Positions 53,614 to 61,925 of a stretch of DNA of 64,000 nucleotides are shown one piece after another. The DNA comes from Desulfobacteraceae bacterium (lineage in GTDB: Bacteria > Desulfobacterota > Desulfobacteria > Desulfobacterales > Desulfobacteraceae), in contig JADGFI010000005.1 in NCBI GenBank assembly GCA_016743945.1, positions 186,001-250,000 of the forward strand. Direction: 5' to 3'. Below the pieces are notes generated by a model that was not told the origin of the DNA, ran no database searches, and saw nothing but the letters and a program-made list of their open reading frames with translations. The position numbers and the translations under genes were made by a program. The first letter of the stretch is position 1, and each line of letters opens with the position of its first letter.

Positions 53614-53656
53614 GTGTGATAGGCTCCTTTAAACATACCTTATCACACCCTGTCAA
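53614..53656 (-). promoter_or_regulatory. Promoter with overlapping inverted repeat, TonB operon
   Basis: On the minus strand a consensus -35 TTGACA (53651-53656) and -10 TTTAAA (53628-53633) are 17 bp apart. GTGTGATA (53648-53641 on the minus strand) and TATCACAC (53621-53614) form a perfect 8-bp inverted repeat around the -10, so a repressor bound there would block polymerase. Confidence 0.7.
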
Positions 53657-53688
53657 GGGAAAAATTGTTTGCCTTTAGCGGTAAGGCG

Positions 53689-54240
53689 CTATATCCACAG
53701 ATAGAGAAAACAACTGATATACATGAGGGTCACCGAGGTGGCAATGGTCATTTTGAGATTGGACAATTGAAATGCCGCCTTGATCACCCGTACATTTACG
53801 GCAAAGGCGTAGAGGGAAAAAATACCGGTCAAAAGTGTGATCACAGGCGAGACGGTCCCGATCTGAAGAGCTGCCGCAAAGGGAGCCACTATCCAAAGTG
53901 AAATAGTGGCCATCCCGATATTAAAATAGGACATCAAAAAGTTGGCCTTCCCCCCCATGGCCTTTAAAAAAACCCAGATAAAAAGAGCGGCCCCCGCGTG
54001 CATGAAAAATGCCACGGGAATTCCGGCCACAATGATTTTAAGGGGATTATAGGCGGTGGCCTCAAAACCCTTTTCCACCAGAATGGATTGGCTGAACAGG
54101 GCTGCTGAACATCCATAGATGATGCCTAAAATCAATACATTGAGGATGGCGTAATATTGCAGCCGTTTTATGTCGAGCCCTTTTTGAAGCCCGATGGGTT
54201 TAAAGGCCAAAATATTTCCCATGGATGTCAGATAATTCAT
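53689..54240 (-). CDS. Yip1-family membrane protein
   Basis: 183 residues with about five hydrophobic helices. The polar N-terminus (IGLQKGLDIKRLQYYAILNVL) and LKIIVAGIPVAFFMHAGAALFIWVFLKAMGGKANF followed by FNIGMATISLWIVAPF are typical of Yip1/DUF1282 proteins. No biochemical role is known for bacterial members. It lies downstream of the symporter gene but is separated from it by a long hairpin. Confidence 0.75.
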   Translation of the reverse strand: MNYLTSMGNILAFKPIGLQKGLDIKRLQYYAILNVLILGIIYGCSAALFSQSILVEKGFEATAYNPLKIIVAGIPVAFFMHAGAALFIWVFLKAMGGKANFLMSYFNIGMATISLWIVAPFAAALQIGTVSPVITLLTGIFSLYAFAVNVRVIKAAFQLSNLKMTIATSVTLMYISCFLYLWI

Positions 54241-54267
54241 AAAGGATTCCTTTTTATCTGTTTGGTT

Positions 54268-54298
54268 ATAAAGCCCGGGGTGTTTTCCCGGGCTTTAT
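54268..54298 (-). terminator. Hairpin between symporter and Yip1 genes
   Basis: ATAAAGCCCGGG pairs perfectly with CCCGGGCTTTAT (12 bp, loop 7). No strong T-run follows on the minus strand, so termination may be incomplete or rho-assisted. It separates the symporter transcript from the Yip1 gene. Confidence 0.55.
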
Positions 54299-54325
54299 GG
54301 ATCAGGTTATGCTTTAATAACAAAC

Positions 54326-55963
54326 TTAAGCCCAGGGTACCAGTCCCCAGCAAAATATTGCAATACAGACGACGGAAGCAATCAAGGGTACGGTGATCCC
54401 GTTATAACGGGTCTCTTCATAATCTGTTCCCCAGCCGTGGATTCGGTCAATAACTTTTTTATCCGCCAGAGTAGGCGCATAGGCTTTGAAAATGGCCATG
54501 CGGTTAAAGGCAATGGACAAGAGAATAAACATGGCAAAGCTCAAGGGGATGGTGACCATTCCGCCGGACATGCCAAGGGCTGCCACAAGACCTTTTCCCA
54601 CAACGATTGACGGAAGCACATGGGGAGAGATCAGGATATACAAAAACCCACAGAACAGGGAAGAAACCATAAGAGCCAGTTTGTTGGCTTCCTTCCACCA
54701 GACACCCAGGAGGATGGCAGGCGTTGCGGTGGTGGCCAGAAGACCAAAGGCCCACAGGATACTGGTAACCAGAAATTTTGGGGGGCTAAAGGCCATGAGG
54801 ATGGCAAGAAATCCACCCATGGCAAGGGCTGCATATCCCCATCTCATTTTTTTGGAAGATTCCATGTCAGGCGCAATGATACCCAGCAGATCCGAGCCCA
54901 CAAGTCCTGCAATGGCCATCAGATTACCACCGATGGTGGAAAGCCCGGCTGCCACGGCACCGCCCATGACAAAGGCCGCCACCAGGGTCGGGTTATAAAA
55001 TACATTGAGGATTAACAGGGTCTGATCTGCTTTTTCAATAAGTCTTCCCGTGGTGGCCGTAAAAAAGTTTCCTGCAAATCCCACCACATAGGTGCCGGAA
55101 AAAAGCAGTCCCAGAAAAAGGGCGAACCAGACAACGGCCCACCTTGCACTTTTAACGGAAGAAGCGGTGAAAACCTTCATGGCCAGATGGGGAAGGGCCA
55201 CAGGACCTAATGTAAAGGCCGGGATCAGGGCGAAATACCATCTGAAATCATATTTCATATCAAAAAAGGTGGGAACGTTTTTCATCATGTCCGGAACCAT
55301 ATCCCCATAGGCCAGGGGCGGAAACCACCATCCAGAGGATCCCATCAATTTCATGATGGCGCCCATGGGAACAATCATGGCAATGGTCATGACCACCATC
55401 TGAAAAGCAGCATTGTAAGAAGCTCCGTACATGCCGCCCACGGTGATAAACCCGACGGTTGCAAGGCCTGCAACAACGATGGCAATGTTATAGGGAACCC
55501 CGAAGAGCAGCTCAAAGGCACGGCCCAGACCGATCATCTGGCCCAGGGCGTACATGATCATGATCAGGATCATCCAGCAGACAATTACGATGGTGGAAGG
55601 TTTGCCGTAGCGCTGGCGAATAAAGGTGGCCGGTGTAAAGGCCTTCATCCGTCGAAGGCTGGTGCCGTATAGAAGTGTCAGCAAAGGAATGGAGATGGCC
55701 CACTGGATCCAGAGGTAGACAAAGGGAACCTGGAGTTTCATGATCAGGGCAATTACCCCTAGAAAGGTGGCAAGGCTGGCCCAGGTGGCGGCCATTCCAA
55801 GTCCGTTGGTCACGGGACCTATGGAAAAACCCGCGGCATAAAAATCTTCATCGGAAACGGTTTTTTTGGAGGAGGTATACCCCACATAATAAAAAATCAT
55901 GAAAAGGATTCCCACAACTCCGAGTCCTACCCAGACGTTGCTCAATGCATATTCAGCTGGCAT
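54326..55963 (-). CDS. Sodium:solute symporter (SSS family, acetate/organic acid type)
   Basis: 545 residues with about 13-14 helices. Family segments: AAGFSIGPVTNGLGMAATWASLATFLG, ALGQMIGLGRAFELLFGVPYNIAIVVAGLATVGFITVGGMYGASYNAAFQMVVM and GGAVAAGLSTIGGNLMAIAGLVGSDLLG. It resembles ActP-like symporters for acetate and other monocarboxylates. A small two-helix subunit is encoded 10 bp upstream and an acyl-CoA synthetase further up, so the pair probably imports an acid that is then activated to its CoA ester. Confidence 0.9.
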   Translation of the reverse strand: MPAEYALSNVWVGLGVVGILFMIFYYVGYTSSKKTVSDEDFYAAGFSIGPVTNGLGMAATWASLATFLGVIALIMKLQVPFVYLWIQWAISIPLLTLLYGTSLRRMKAFTPATFIRQRYGKPSTIVIVCWMILIMIMYALGQMIGLGRAFELLFGVPYNIAIVVAGLATVGFITVGGMYGASYNAAFQMVVMTIAMIVPMGAIMKLMGSSGWWFPPLAYGDMVPDMMKNVPTFFDMKYDFRWYFALIPAFTLGPVALPHLAMKVFTASSVKSARWAVVWFALFLGLLFSGTYVVGFAGNFFTATTGRLIEKADQTLLILNVFYNPTLVAAFVMGGAVAAGLSTIGGNLMAIAGLVGSDLLGIIAPDMESSKKMRWGYAALAMGGFLAILMAFSPPKFLVTSILWAFGLLATTATPAILLGVWWKEANKLALMVSSLFCGFLYILISPHVLPSIVVGKGLVAALGMSGGMVTIPLSFAMFILLSIAFNRMAIFKAYAPTLADKKVIDRIHGWGTDYEETRYNGITVPLIASVVCIAIFCWGLVPWA

Positions 55964-55973
55964 GGTTGCCTCC

Positions 55974-56267
55974 TTATTGGATTAAAGTGTCTGTATCGTT
56001 TTGGGTAACAGGGGGAAGAGAATTGACATATTCCTCCATTTCATCATCAAACTTATTACACATGATGGTCATCACAAGACACACCGCAGCGATACCAAAC
56101 CATCCCAATAAAATAGGCAGAATGTATTGAATGGGAAACCCCCAGAGGGTTCCCTGTTGAAGGGAGGGGAAGAGAACAAAAATGGATGCCGAGTGCCCCA
56201 TTAAAAGCAATAAAACAGAAAAAACAATGGTCAGTCTGATCTCTTTTTTGTAGAGCTTTTCTTTCAT
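55974..56267 (-). CDS. Small two-helix membrane partner of the symporter (DUF485/DUF4212-like)
   Basis: 97 residues, charged ends and two helices (~12-35 and ~48-70). The size, topology and place just before an SSS gene match the small DUF485/DUF4212 subunits that accompany such symporters. I cannot decide between the two families from the sequence. A polar C-terminus (DDEMEEYVNSLPPVTQNDTD) follows. Confidence 0.75.
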   Translation of the reverse strand: MKEKLYKKEIRLTIVFSVLLLLMGHSASIFVLFPSLQQGTLWGFPIQYILPILLGWFGIAAVCLVMTIMCNKFDDEMEEYVNSLPPVTQNDTDTLIQ

Positions 56268-56396
56268 GTCTTTAACTCCTGTTCAAAAAGTATTTTTGGT
56301 TAGATCTATCATATGCGCGAATGATCCTAATAGTTTTCCGGTCACCTCCTTTTTGTGGCATATCATTGTTTGAATTTTCATATAGAGCTGTGTCTG

Positions 56397-58151
56397 TTAT
56401 TTTTTCTTGGAACTCAGTTCAGGGAACTGATGATAGAAATATTCGCTGGGGTTTTCTCCTTTTTTGCCGTTTTCGTTTTCCCTCAATTCAATCCTGCGGA
56501 TTTTGCCGCTGATGGTCTTGGGCAGCTCGGTGACGAACTCTATGATTCTTGGGATTTTGAATTTGGCCAGCACCTCAATGGTGTGCTTGAACAATTCAAG
56601 AGCTAGTTCGCGGGTCGGCTCATTTCCCTGGGACAGGATAACAAAGGCTTTGACCAGTTGATGCCGTTTGGGATCGGGAACCCCGACAACGGCGGTTTCC
56701 ATGACAGCAACATGTTCTATGAGTGCACTTTCTACTTCAAAGGGCCCCACACGGAAATCCGAAGATTTGATGACGTCATCGGAACGACCGACAAACCACC
56801 AGTATCCGTCTTTATCAAATTTGGCCTTGTCACCGGTGTAATACAGGCCGTGGTGGAATGCTTCTGCGGTTTTTGCCTCATTGTCAATGTATTTATGGAA
56901 CAGGCCCAGGGCCCGCCAATTGCTCAGGCGAACCACAATGTGACCGGTTTCGTCGGGTGTGGTAATTTCCTGGCCTTCATCATCGGCCAGGATGACGTCG
57001 TACATGTCCGAGGGATACCCAAAGGATCCCAGCCGCATTTTGCCTTCCATCCAGGGCGGGTTCCCGATCATGGCCGTGGATTCGGTCTGGCCGTAGAAAT
57101 CACGGATCTCTGTGCCGGTGCCTTCTCTCCACTGGTCAATGACTTCCGGATTTAGGGGCTCGCCGGCGCTGATGGAATATTTCATGGCGGAAAGGTCGTA
57201 TTGTGAAAGATCCAGACCAACAAAGGCTCTCCATGCCGTTGGCGGGGCACAAAAAGAATTGACTTTATATTTGGCCACGGCCGCTACATATTTTTTAATA
57301 TCCAATACCGTGAAATTGAAACCCGTGGCAGTGGCCCCCATGTTAAAGGGAGCGAAAAAGCTGCTCCATGCCCATTTTGCCCATCCGGGTGCACTCAGGT
57401 TATGATGGACATCTCCGGGTTCCAGACCGATGATGATGGCGGTGGACAGATGTCCCAGGGGGTATGAGACAGCAGAATGTCCGACCCGTTTGGGCAGTCC
57501 CGTGGTTCCCGAGGTAAAAAAGCAGAAAAAAACATCTTCATTGCCTACATCCGCAGCTTCGGCTTCTGGGTTTTCCTGGGCCATATCCGTATAGGAGGTC
57601 CATCCCTCTTTTTGTCCCAGAACAATTTTTGCCTTGGGGGTGCAGTTGGCTTTTTTCAGGGCATCATCCACCAGATTCGTTAATCCTTCAAAGGCAATGA
57701 TGACATCCGGCTCATATGCTTCAAACCGGAATTGGATTTCTCGTTCCGTCATGCTGGTGGCCGTAGGCACAGAAACAAGGCCCCCTTTGATGCCGGCAAG
57801 GGTAGCAAACCATGTTTCTGGAACAATGGGGGTCAGCATGTACAGGTTATTCCCTTTTTCAACCCCGTTTTTGCGTAGAAAATTAAGAAACTTATTTCCG
57901 TTGGCAGCCATTTCTTTATAGGTAAACTGCTGTTCGGCATCCGTATCCATATCTGTCCAGATAAGGGCAAGCTGATCCCCTCTTTCTTTGACATGTATCC
58001 CCTCAAAAATCTCTGATGCCCAGTTAAAATTTTCTGGCAGTTCAGACTTATTCAGCCTCTCGAAGAACGCTTTTGCTTTGGTTTTACGCTCTTCCATATC
58101 CTGGATTCCATTGAGCACCATTGCTTCTCTGTATGTGTTGTCCAACGACAT
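56397..58151 (-). CDS. AMP-forming acyl-CoA synthetase (acetyl/medium-chain type)
   Basis: 584 residues. Activates a carboxylic acid to acyl-CoA through an acyl-adenylate. Motifs: P-loop-like FFTSGTTGLPKRVGHS, adenine-binding YSISAGEPLNPEVI, DFYGQTESTAMIG, hinge GYWWFVGRSDDVIKSSDFRVGPFEVES and catalytic Lys in PKTISGKIRR. The N-terminus resembles the medium-chain ACSM group more than canonical Acs. Neighbouring symporter genes suggest joint uptake and activation of an organic acid. A good AGGAGG-like site (CGGAGGAATC) lies upstream. Confidence 0.92.
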   Translation of the reverse strand: MSLDNTYREAMVLNGIQDMEERKTKAKAFFERLNKSELPENFNWASEIFEGIHVKERGDQLALIWTDMDTDAEQQFTYKEMAANGNKFLNFLRKNGVEKGNNLYMLTPIVPETWFATLAGIKGGLVSVPTATSMTEREIQFRFEAYEPDVIIAFEGLTNLVDDALKKANCTPKAKIVLGQKEGWTSYTDMAQENPEAEAADVGNEDVFFCFFTSGTTGLPKRVGHSAVSYPLGHLSTAIIIGLEPGDVHHNLSAPGWAKWAWSSFFAPFNMGATATGFNFTVLDIKKYVAAVAKYKVNSFCAPPTAWRAFVGLDLSQYDLSAMKYSISAGEPLNPEVIDQWREGTGTEIRDFYGQTESTAMIGNPPWMEGKMRLGSFGYPSDMYDVILADDEGQEITTPDETGHIVVRLSNWRALGLFHKYIDNEAKTAEAFHHGLYYTGDKAKFDKDGYWWFVGRSDDVIKSSDFRVGPFEVESALIEHVAVMETAVVGVPDPKRHQLVKAFVILSQGNEPTRELALELFKHTIEVLAKFKIPRIIEFVTELPKTISGKIRRIELRENENGKKGENPSEYFYHQFPELSSKKK

Positions 58152-58239
58152 TTGATTCCTCCGAATTTAGATTTTTGTCAGATACTGTTTACCTGCGGTT
58201 GCCCTGTTTTTAAAAATTTTGGACTATACGCAGCCCTGG

Positions 58240-58289
58240 TTATAGTTCTATAAAACTGTGGCGTTTCTACAATCGGTTGAAACCCGATT
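58240..58289 (-). promoter_or_regulatory. Two short palindromes upstream of the acyl-CoA synthetase gene
   Basis: TTATAG-AA-CTATAA (58240-58253) and AATCGG-N7-CCGATT (58271-58289) lie 90-140 bp before the synthetase start, in a 217-bp gap that otherwise shows no gene. They are plausible sites for the NarL-type regulator encoded next door, but short enough to occur by chance. Confidence 0.3.
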
Positions 58290-58368
58290 TATGATGTAGG
58301 GTTTTGGGGGCGATTTTCTAGGGAAAAAGAGGGGAGACGTGTAGGTGGATGAACCTACAAGCAGATGG

Positions 58369-59040
58369 TTAGCCTTGCTGGGTAGTGACCTGGCCGGTTT
58401 TTTCAAAATGAACGGCGCACCGGACCAGTTCATTGGCATGTTTCAGGGAAAGTTTTTCCTTGATCCGTTCCCGGTAGGTACCAATGGTTTTAATGCTAAG
58501 AAAAAGTCTTGTTGCAATTTCACGGGAGGAAAACCCCCGACCGATCATTTTAAACACCTGAAGTTCTCTGTCCGTGAGCCGATCTACAGGGGTTTTCTCC
58601 CGGGCTTTTTGGGGATTGGACATGGTGGACAGAATATGTTCCTTGACCTTTTCGTTGAGATATATTTTCCCTGCCAGAACATGGTGGATGGCAGTTACAA
58701 CAGATTCCATGGCTTCTTGTTTCATGATATACCCACGGGCACCGGCGGTAAGGGCCCGCTGGGCATATAGATATTCATCGTGCATGGACAGGACCAGGAC
58801 CGGAATTTGCCCATGGTGAAGTTTAACGTGTTTGACAAGATCAATTCCATCTGAATTTTTTAATGAAATATCGGCGATAATCAGATCAGGCGCCATGTTT
58901 TCAATTTCAATAATGGCCTGGTTCACATCACGGGCTTTGCCAAAGGCACGAAGATCTTCTTCCTGGTTGATCAGTTCAGCAAGGCCCAGCCTGAATATGG
59001 GGTGATCTTCAACCAGCAGTATCTTTTTTTTATCCGGCAT
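58369..59040 (-). CDS. NarL/FixJ-type response regulator
   Basis: 223 residues. Receiver with E11/D12 acidic pair, phospho-Asp D57 (LIIADISLKNSDG) and IMKQEA; C-terminal LuxR helix-turn-helix (~150-205) with SREIATRLFLSIKTIGTYRERIKEKL. It is encoded after its kinase (89-bp gap) and just before the acyl-CoA synthetase operon on the same strand. Control of synthetase/symporter expression is inferred. Confidence 0.92.
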   Translation of the reverse strand: MPDKKKILLVEDHPIFRLGLAELINQEEDLRAFGKARDVNQAIIEIENMAPDLIIADISLKNSDGIDLVKHVKLHHGQIPVLVLSMHDEYLYAQRALTAGARGYIMKQEAMESVVTAIHHVLAGKIYLNEKVKEHILSTMSNPQKAREKTPVDRLTDRELQVFKMIGRGFSSREIATRLFLSIKTIGTYRERIKEKLSLKHANELVRCAVHFEKTGQVTTQQG

Positions 59041-59129
59041 GTCCTGTCTGCAATAAAAATTTTAAGTTAGACGAGCGTATCACCTTTGGCGAGAGATTTC
59101 CAGTTCCCATGTAAATTTAGGATTTCCAG

Positions 59130-61343
59130 TCAGACCAACGGGTCGGTCAATGCTGCCAGGGGCATGGCCAGTTTTATCCGGGTCCCTGTTTTCCTGTCCG
59201 AGGAAATCATGAGGGAGGCCCCTATCATTTTGGCCCGATAGTTTATAATTCGAAGCCCCATGCCATTGTGATGGATTTCCGGGTCCATCCCCTTGCCATT
59301 GTCCTGGATAAGAAAGCTGAACTGATCCTCCCGGATTTTTAAGGAAATGACAATGGTTGTGGCATCACCGTGGCGAATGGCATTGCGCACAGCCTCCCCG
59401 GCGATATGGTAAAGGTTGAGGGTGACCATATGATTTTTTATTTCTATGCCATCATCTGTTTTTAGTTGACAGTCCACCTGGTGGAGCATCCGGGTGGTCG
59501 TGACCAGATCCTCAAGGGAAGAGACCAGACCATGGGTGTAATAGACCGGGCAAAGGCCCCGGGCCAACCGCCGGGTTTTGGAAATGGCCTCCTTGATAAG
59601 CTGCGTAATCTTGTCCGACAATTGGGCTGCCCCCGGAGATTGTCCTTCGGCCTTTTTTTTCAACACCTTGGTCAACCCTTCGATTCCTATTAAATGGGGA
59701 CACAGGTCATCATGGAGGTCATTGCCTATGGCCTGACGCTCCTTTTCACCTGTTTCCATGATGGCCTTTTCCAGGTGTTTGACCTCGGAAATATCCCGGT
59801 GGGTGATGACCGACCCTATCGGGTTTTTGTTTTTGTCACGGTAGACCGATCCCCGGGTGGTGACATCAATGAGCTGGCCGTTTTTTGCCATTCGTTTGGT
59901 TTCTACCCGGGGCAGAATTTCCCCTTTTAAAATGGTGCCAATTCCCTCCATGGTCTCCTTCCAATGGGCTTTGGGCACGAAATGATCCATGGTTTTGCCC
60001 AGGCTGTCTTCAAGGGTATATCCGAATACCTTGGTAAAGGCCGGATTCATATAGGTGACCCGGCCTTCCATGTCGTATACCACGATGGGGTCAGGGACCG
60101 CTTCCATGACGGACCTGTATTTTTCTTCACTTTCTTTTAAGGCCTCCTGGGCCTGGCGGCGATCCTGGATCTCCGTTAAAAGTTCCCGGTCATAGGTGGC
60201 CAGCTTGTTCATGAACGAATTATAGTAAAAGGTGAGCTGTCCCACTTCATCACTGGATTCCATTTTTACGGCCCGGTTTGAAAATCCCCCGGCAATATCC
60301 TGGTTGAACCGGGTCATCAACGATTGGAGGGGCTTTGTTATGGTGGAACTTAAAATAAAGGTAATGGGGATAAAAATGATCAGGGAAGCCACCCCTACCA
60401 GGATGATGAAATGCCGGATGGTTCCCAGGGGGAAGTAGAATTCGTCCAGATAACTCGATGAGGCGACGATCCACTCATATTCGGGGATATAATTAAAGAT
60501 CACCAGTTTCTTTCGATGTTTTTTTTCCTTGGGGTTTTTCCAGGAATAGATCAGCTTGCCATTTTTTCTTTTCATCATATTCTGGAAAAATCTGTTGGGA
60601 AACCGTTTGTCCTCGAATACATTGATTCCGGGTAATTCAGGATGAATGATCATCTTGCCCCGGGTGTCCATGACATAGGAATAGCCGGTCTTTCCAAACT
60701 GCAGGCTTAAAATACCCTCCTTAAAATCATTTATTTCCACCAGCTTTGAAAATTCTTTTCTGTAGGAGGAAACGGTAATCATCCAGTCCCAGGGCTCAAA
60801 ATAATTGAGATACAACGCCTTGGGTCTTGCCATGGCGTCTTCCGGGTTTTTCCAGAAATATTCGATATACCCGTTTTTCTTGGCGATCATTTCCCGGACA
60901 AATTGATGATCGGAAATATCCAGCCCTTCCAGGGTTTTTTTGGGGTGTTTGAGCACCCGCCCTTTTCCGTCCAGGATACAGATATATCCGCTGATGCCAA
61001 TTTTCTGGCAGAGAATGATATCGATAGCCCGTGCCTTTGCCTCCTCCAGACTGAAGTCTCCTTTCTTTTGCCGGTCATAGAGGTGCTGAATAATATCGTA
61101 GTTTTTTTCAGCCACTCCCCTGAGACGGTTTTTAATGGACACAGACACCGCTGTTTTTACCGTGTTCAGGATGGCAGAGGTGGAATTTTTCAATTCGCTT
61201 TCAATATTTTTTTTCACATTTTGTTTGACAATAAAATAGATGATCAGGCTGGACAGACTTATGATGATAAGAAAGCAAAAGGAATAGATAAAGAGCAGTT
61301 TGTACCGGATGGGAAAATTTTTGATCAGACCAAAGGGGTTCAT
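59130..61343 (-). CDS. Sensor histidine kinase with dCache, HAMP, PAS and HisKA_3-like transmitter
   Basis: 737 residues. Helix ~14-36; double Cache (~45-335) with repeated GYSYVMDTRGKMIIHPELPG and GYICILDGKGRVLKHPKKTLEG motifs; helix ~338-360; HAMP (~360-415); PAS (~425-545); transmitter with phospho-His in IGNDLHDDLCPHLIG; HATPase with NGKGMDPE and GMGLRIINYRAKMI. Cache domains with this His-Pro repeat bind small carboxylates or amines in related kinases, but the ligand is unknown. Partner is the regulator at 58369. It probably controls the neighbouring organic-acid uptake operon. Confidence 0.92.
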   Translation of the reverse strand: MNPFGLIKNFPIRYKLLFIYSFCFLIIISLSSLIIYFIVKQNVKKNIESELKNSTSAILNTVKTAVSVSIKNRLRGVAEKNYDIIQHLYDRQKKGDFSLEEAKARAIDIILCQKIGISGYICILDGKGRVLKHPKKTLEGLDISDHQFVREMIAKKNGYIEYFWKNPEDAMARPKALYLNYFEPWDWMITVSSYRKEFSKLVEINDFKEGILSLQFGKTGYSYVMDTRGKMIIHPELPGINVFEDKRFPNRFFQNMMKRKNGKLIYSWKNPKEKKHRKKLVIFNYIPEYEWIVASSSYLDEFYFPLGTIRHFIILVGVASLIIFIPITFILSSTITKPLQSLMTRFNQDIAGGFSNRAVKMESSDEVGQLTFYYNSFMNKLATYDRELLTEIQDRRQAQEALKESEEKYRSVMEAVPDPIVVYDMEGRVTYMNPAFTKVFGYTLEDSLGKTMDHFVPKAHWKETMEGIGTILKGEILPRVETKRMAKNGQLIDVTTRGSVYRDKNKNPIGSVITHRDISEVKHLEKAIMETGEKERQAIGNDLHDDLCPHLIGIEGLTKVLKKKAEGQSPGAAQLSDKITQLIKEAISKTRRLARGLCPVYYTHGLVSSLEDLVTTTRMLHQVDCQLKTDDGIEIKNHMVTLNLYHIAGEAVRNAIRHGDATTIVISLKIREDQFSFLIQDNGKGMDPEIHHNGMGLRIINYRAKMIGASLMISSDRKTGTRIKLAMPLAALTDPLV

Positions 61344-61488
61344 ATCATCTCCTCAAATAAAATCATTTCCCTAAATAAAAAAAAGGCTCACACATTGGTA
61401 AAAGAACCTTTCAAAATGAAGCAGCTTTGTCAATGGGATTTAACTTAGGCCTCCCGGAACTCTCCGGCAAATTTTGATTAAAAACCCC

Positions 61489-61525
61489 TTGACATTTACT
61501 TGCTTATCTTAGATAAACAAGTAAA
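61489..61525 (+). promoter_or_regulatory. Promoter with a 31-bp near-perfect palindromic operator, CobN operon
   Basis: -35 TTGACA (61489-61494) and -10 GATAAA (61512-61517) are 17 bp apart, with transcription expected to begin about 61524, at the edge of the riboswitch. The palindrome at 61495-61525 has arms TTTACTTGCTTATCT and AGATAAACAAGTAAA, centre T61510, 14 of 15 pairs matching. It covers the spacer, the -10 and the start site, an ideal repressor position. Confidence 0.8.
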
Positions 61526-61684
61526 TTCAGGTGCCGCAAAAGGCATAATAGGGAACTCCTGTTAAAATCAGGGACGGGCCCGCCGCTGTAATCGGAGACG
61601 AACACTGCAACATAGTCACTGGCTGTGCAAGCCGGGAAGACGCAGTCATTAGGATAACCCGAAAGTCAGAAGACCTGCCTGGAT
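61526..61684 (+). ncRNA. Cobalamin riboswitch of the CobN/DUF2162 operon
   Basis: Begins CAGGTGCCGC and ends GACCTGCCTG. Contains AATAGGGAA, ACGGGCCCGCCGCTGTAATCGG split across the core, CACTGG, GCCGGGAAGACGCAGTCATTAGGAT, and AACCCGAAAGTCAGAAGACC, all standard cobalamin-aptamer blocks in order. It precedes the terminator at 61754 and the DUF2162 gene. Confidence 0.92.
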
Positions 61685-61753
61685 AAGGTTATATAATTGT
61701 CAACCCCCGTGGATAGGGGAGGGACAACCCAATCTGTGGATAAATCAGGGAAG

Positions 61754-61788
61754 CCCAGATCATTATATTAATGGTCCGGGGTCTTTTT
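61754..61788 (+). terminator. Terminator of the second cobalamin riboswitch
   Basis: CCCAGATCATTA pairs with TAATGGTCCGGGG (one bulge, one mismatch), followed by TCTTTTT. Located 70 bp after the aptamer, it is the likely expression platform. Confidence 0.7.
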
Positions 61789-61827
61789 GTAACTCCCCGG
61801 CAAAAAAATCTATGTCGGTATGAGTTA

Positions 61828-61919
61828 TATGAAATTTCGTCCAAGACATTACAATTATAAGTGTTTCATTTTTCGTTGTGGCGAGATCAAATACCCGTGC
61901 TCCGGCCATTCCGGTTATT
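61828..61919 (+). repeat. 92-bp dispersed repeat, copy B
   Basis: Second copy of the element at 25821-25912, same orientation, about 81 of 92 bases shared. Here it lies between the riboswitch terminator and the DUF2162 start, ending 6 bp before the ATG. ATGAAA/TTTCAT and CCGG/CCGG pairs suggest it can fold. No Shine-Dalgarno sequence is visible between the repeat and the ATG. Confidence 0.8.
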
Positions 61920-61925
61920 AACTAA

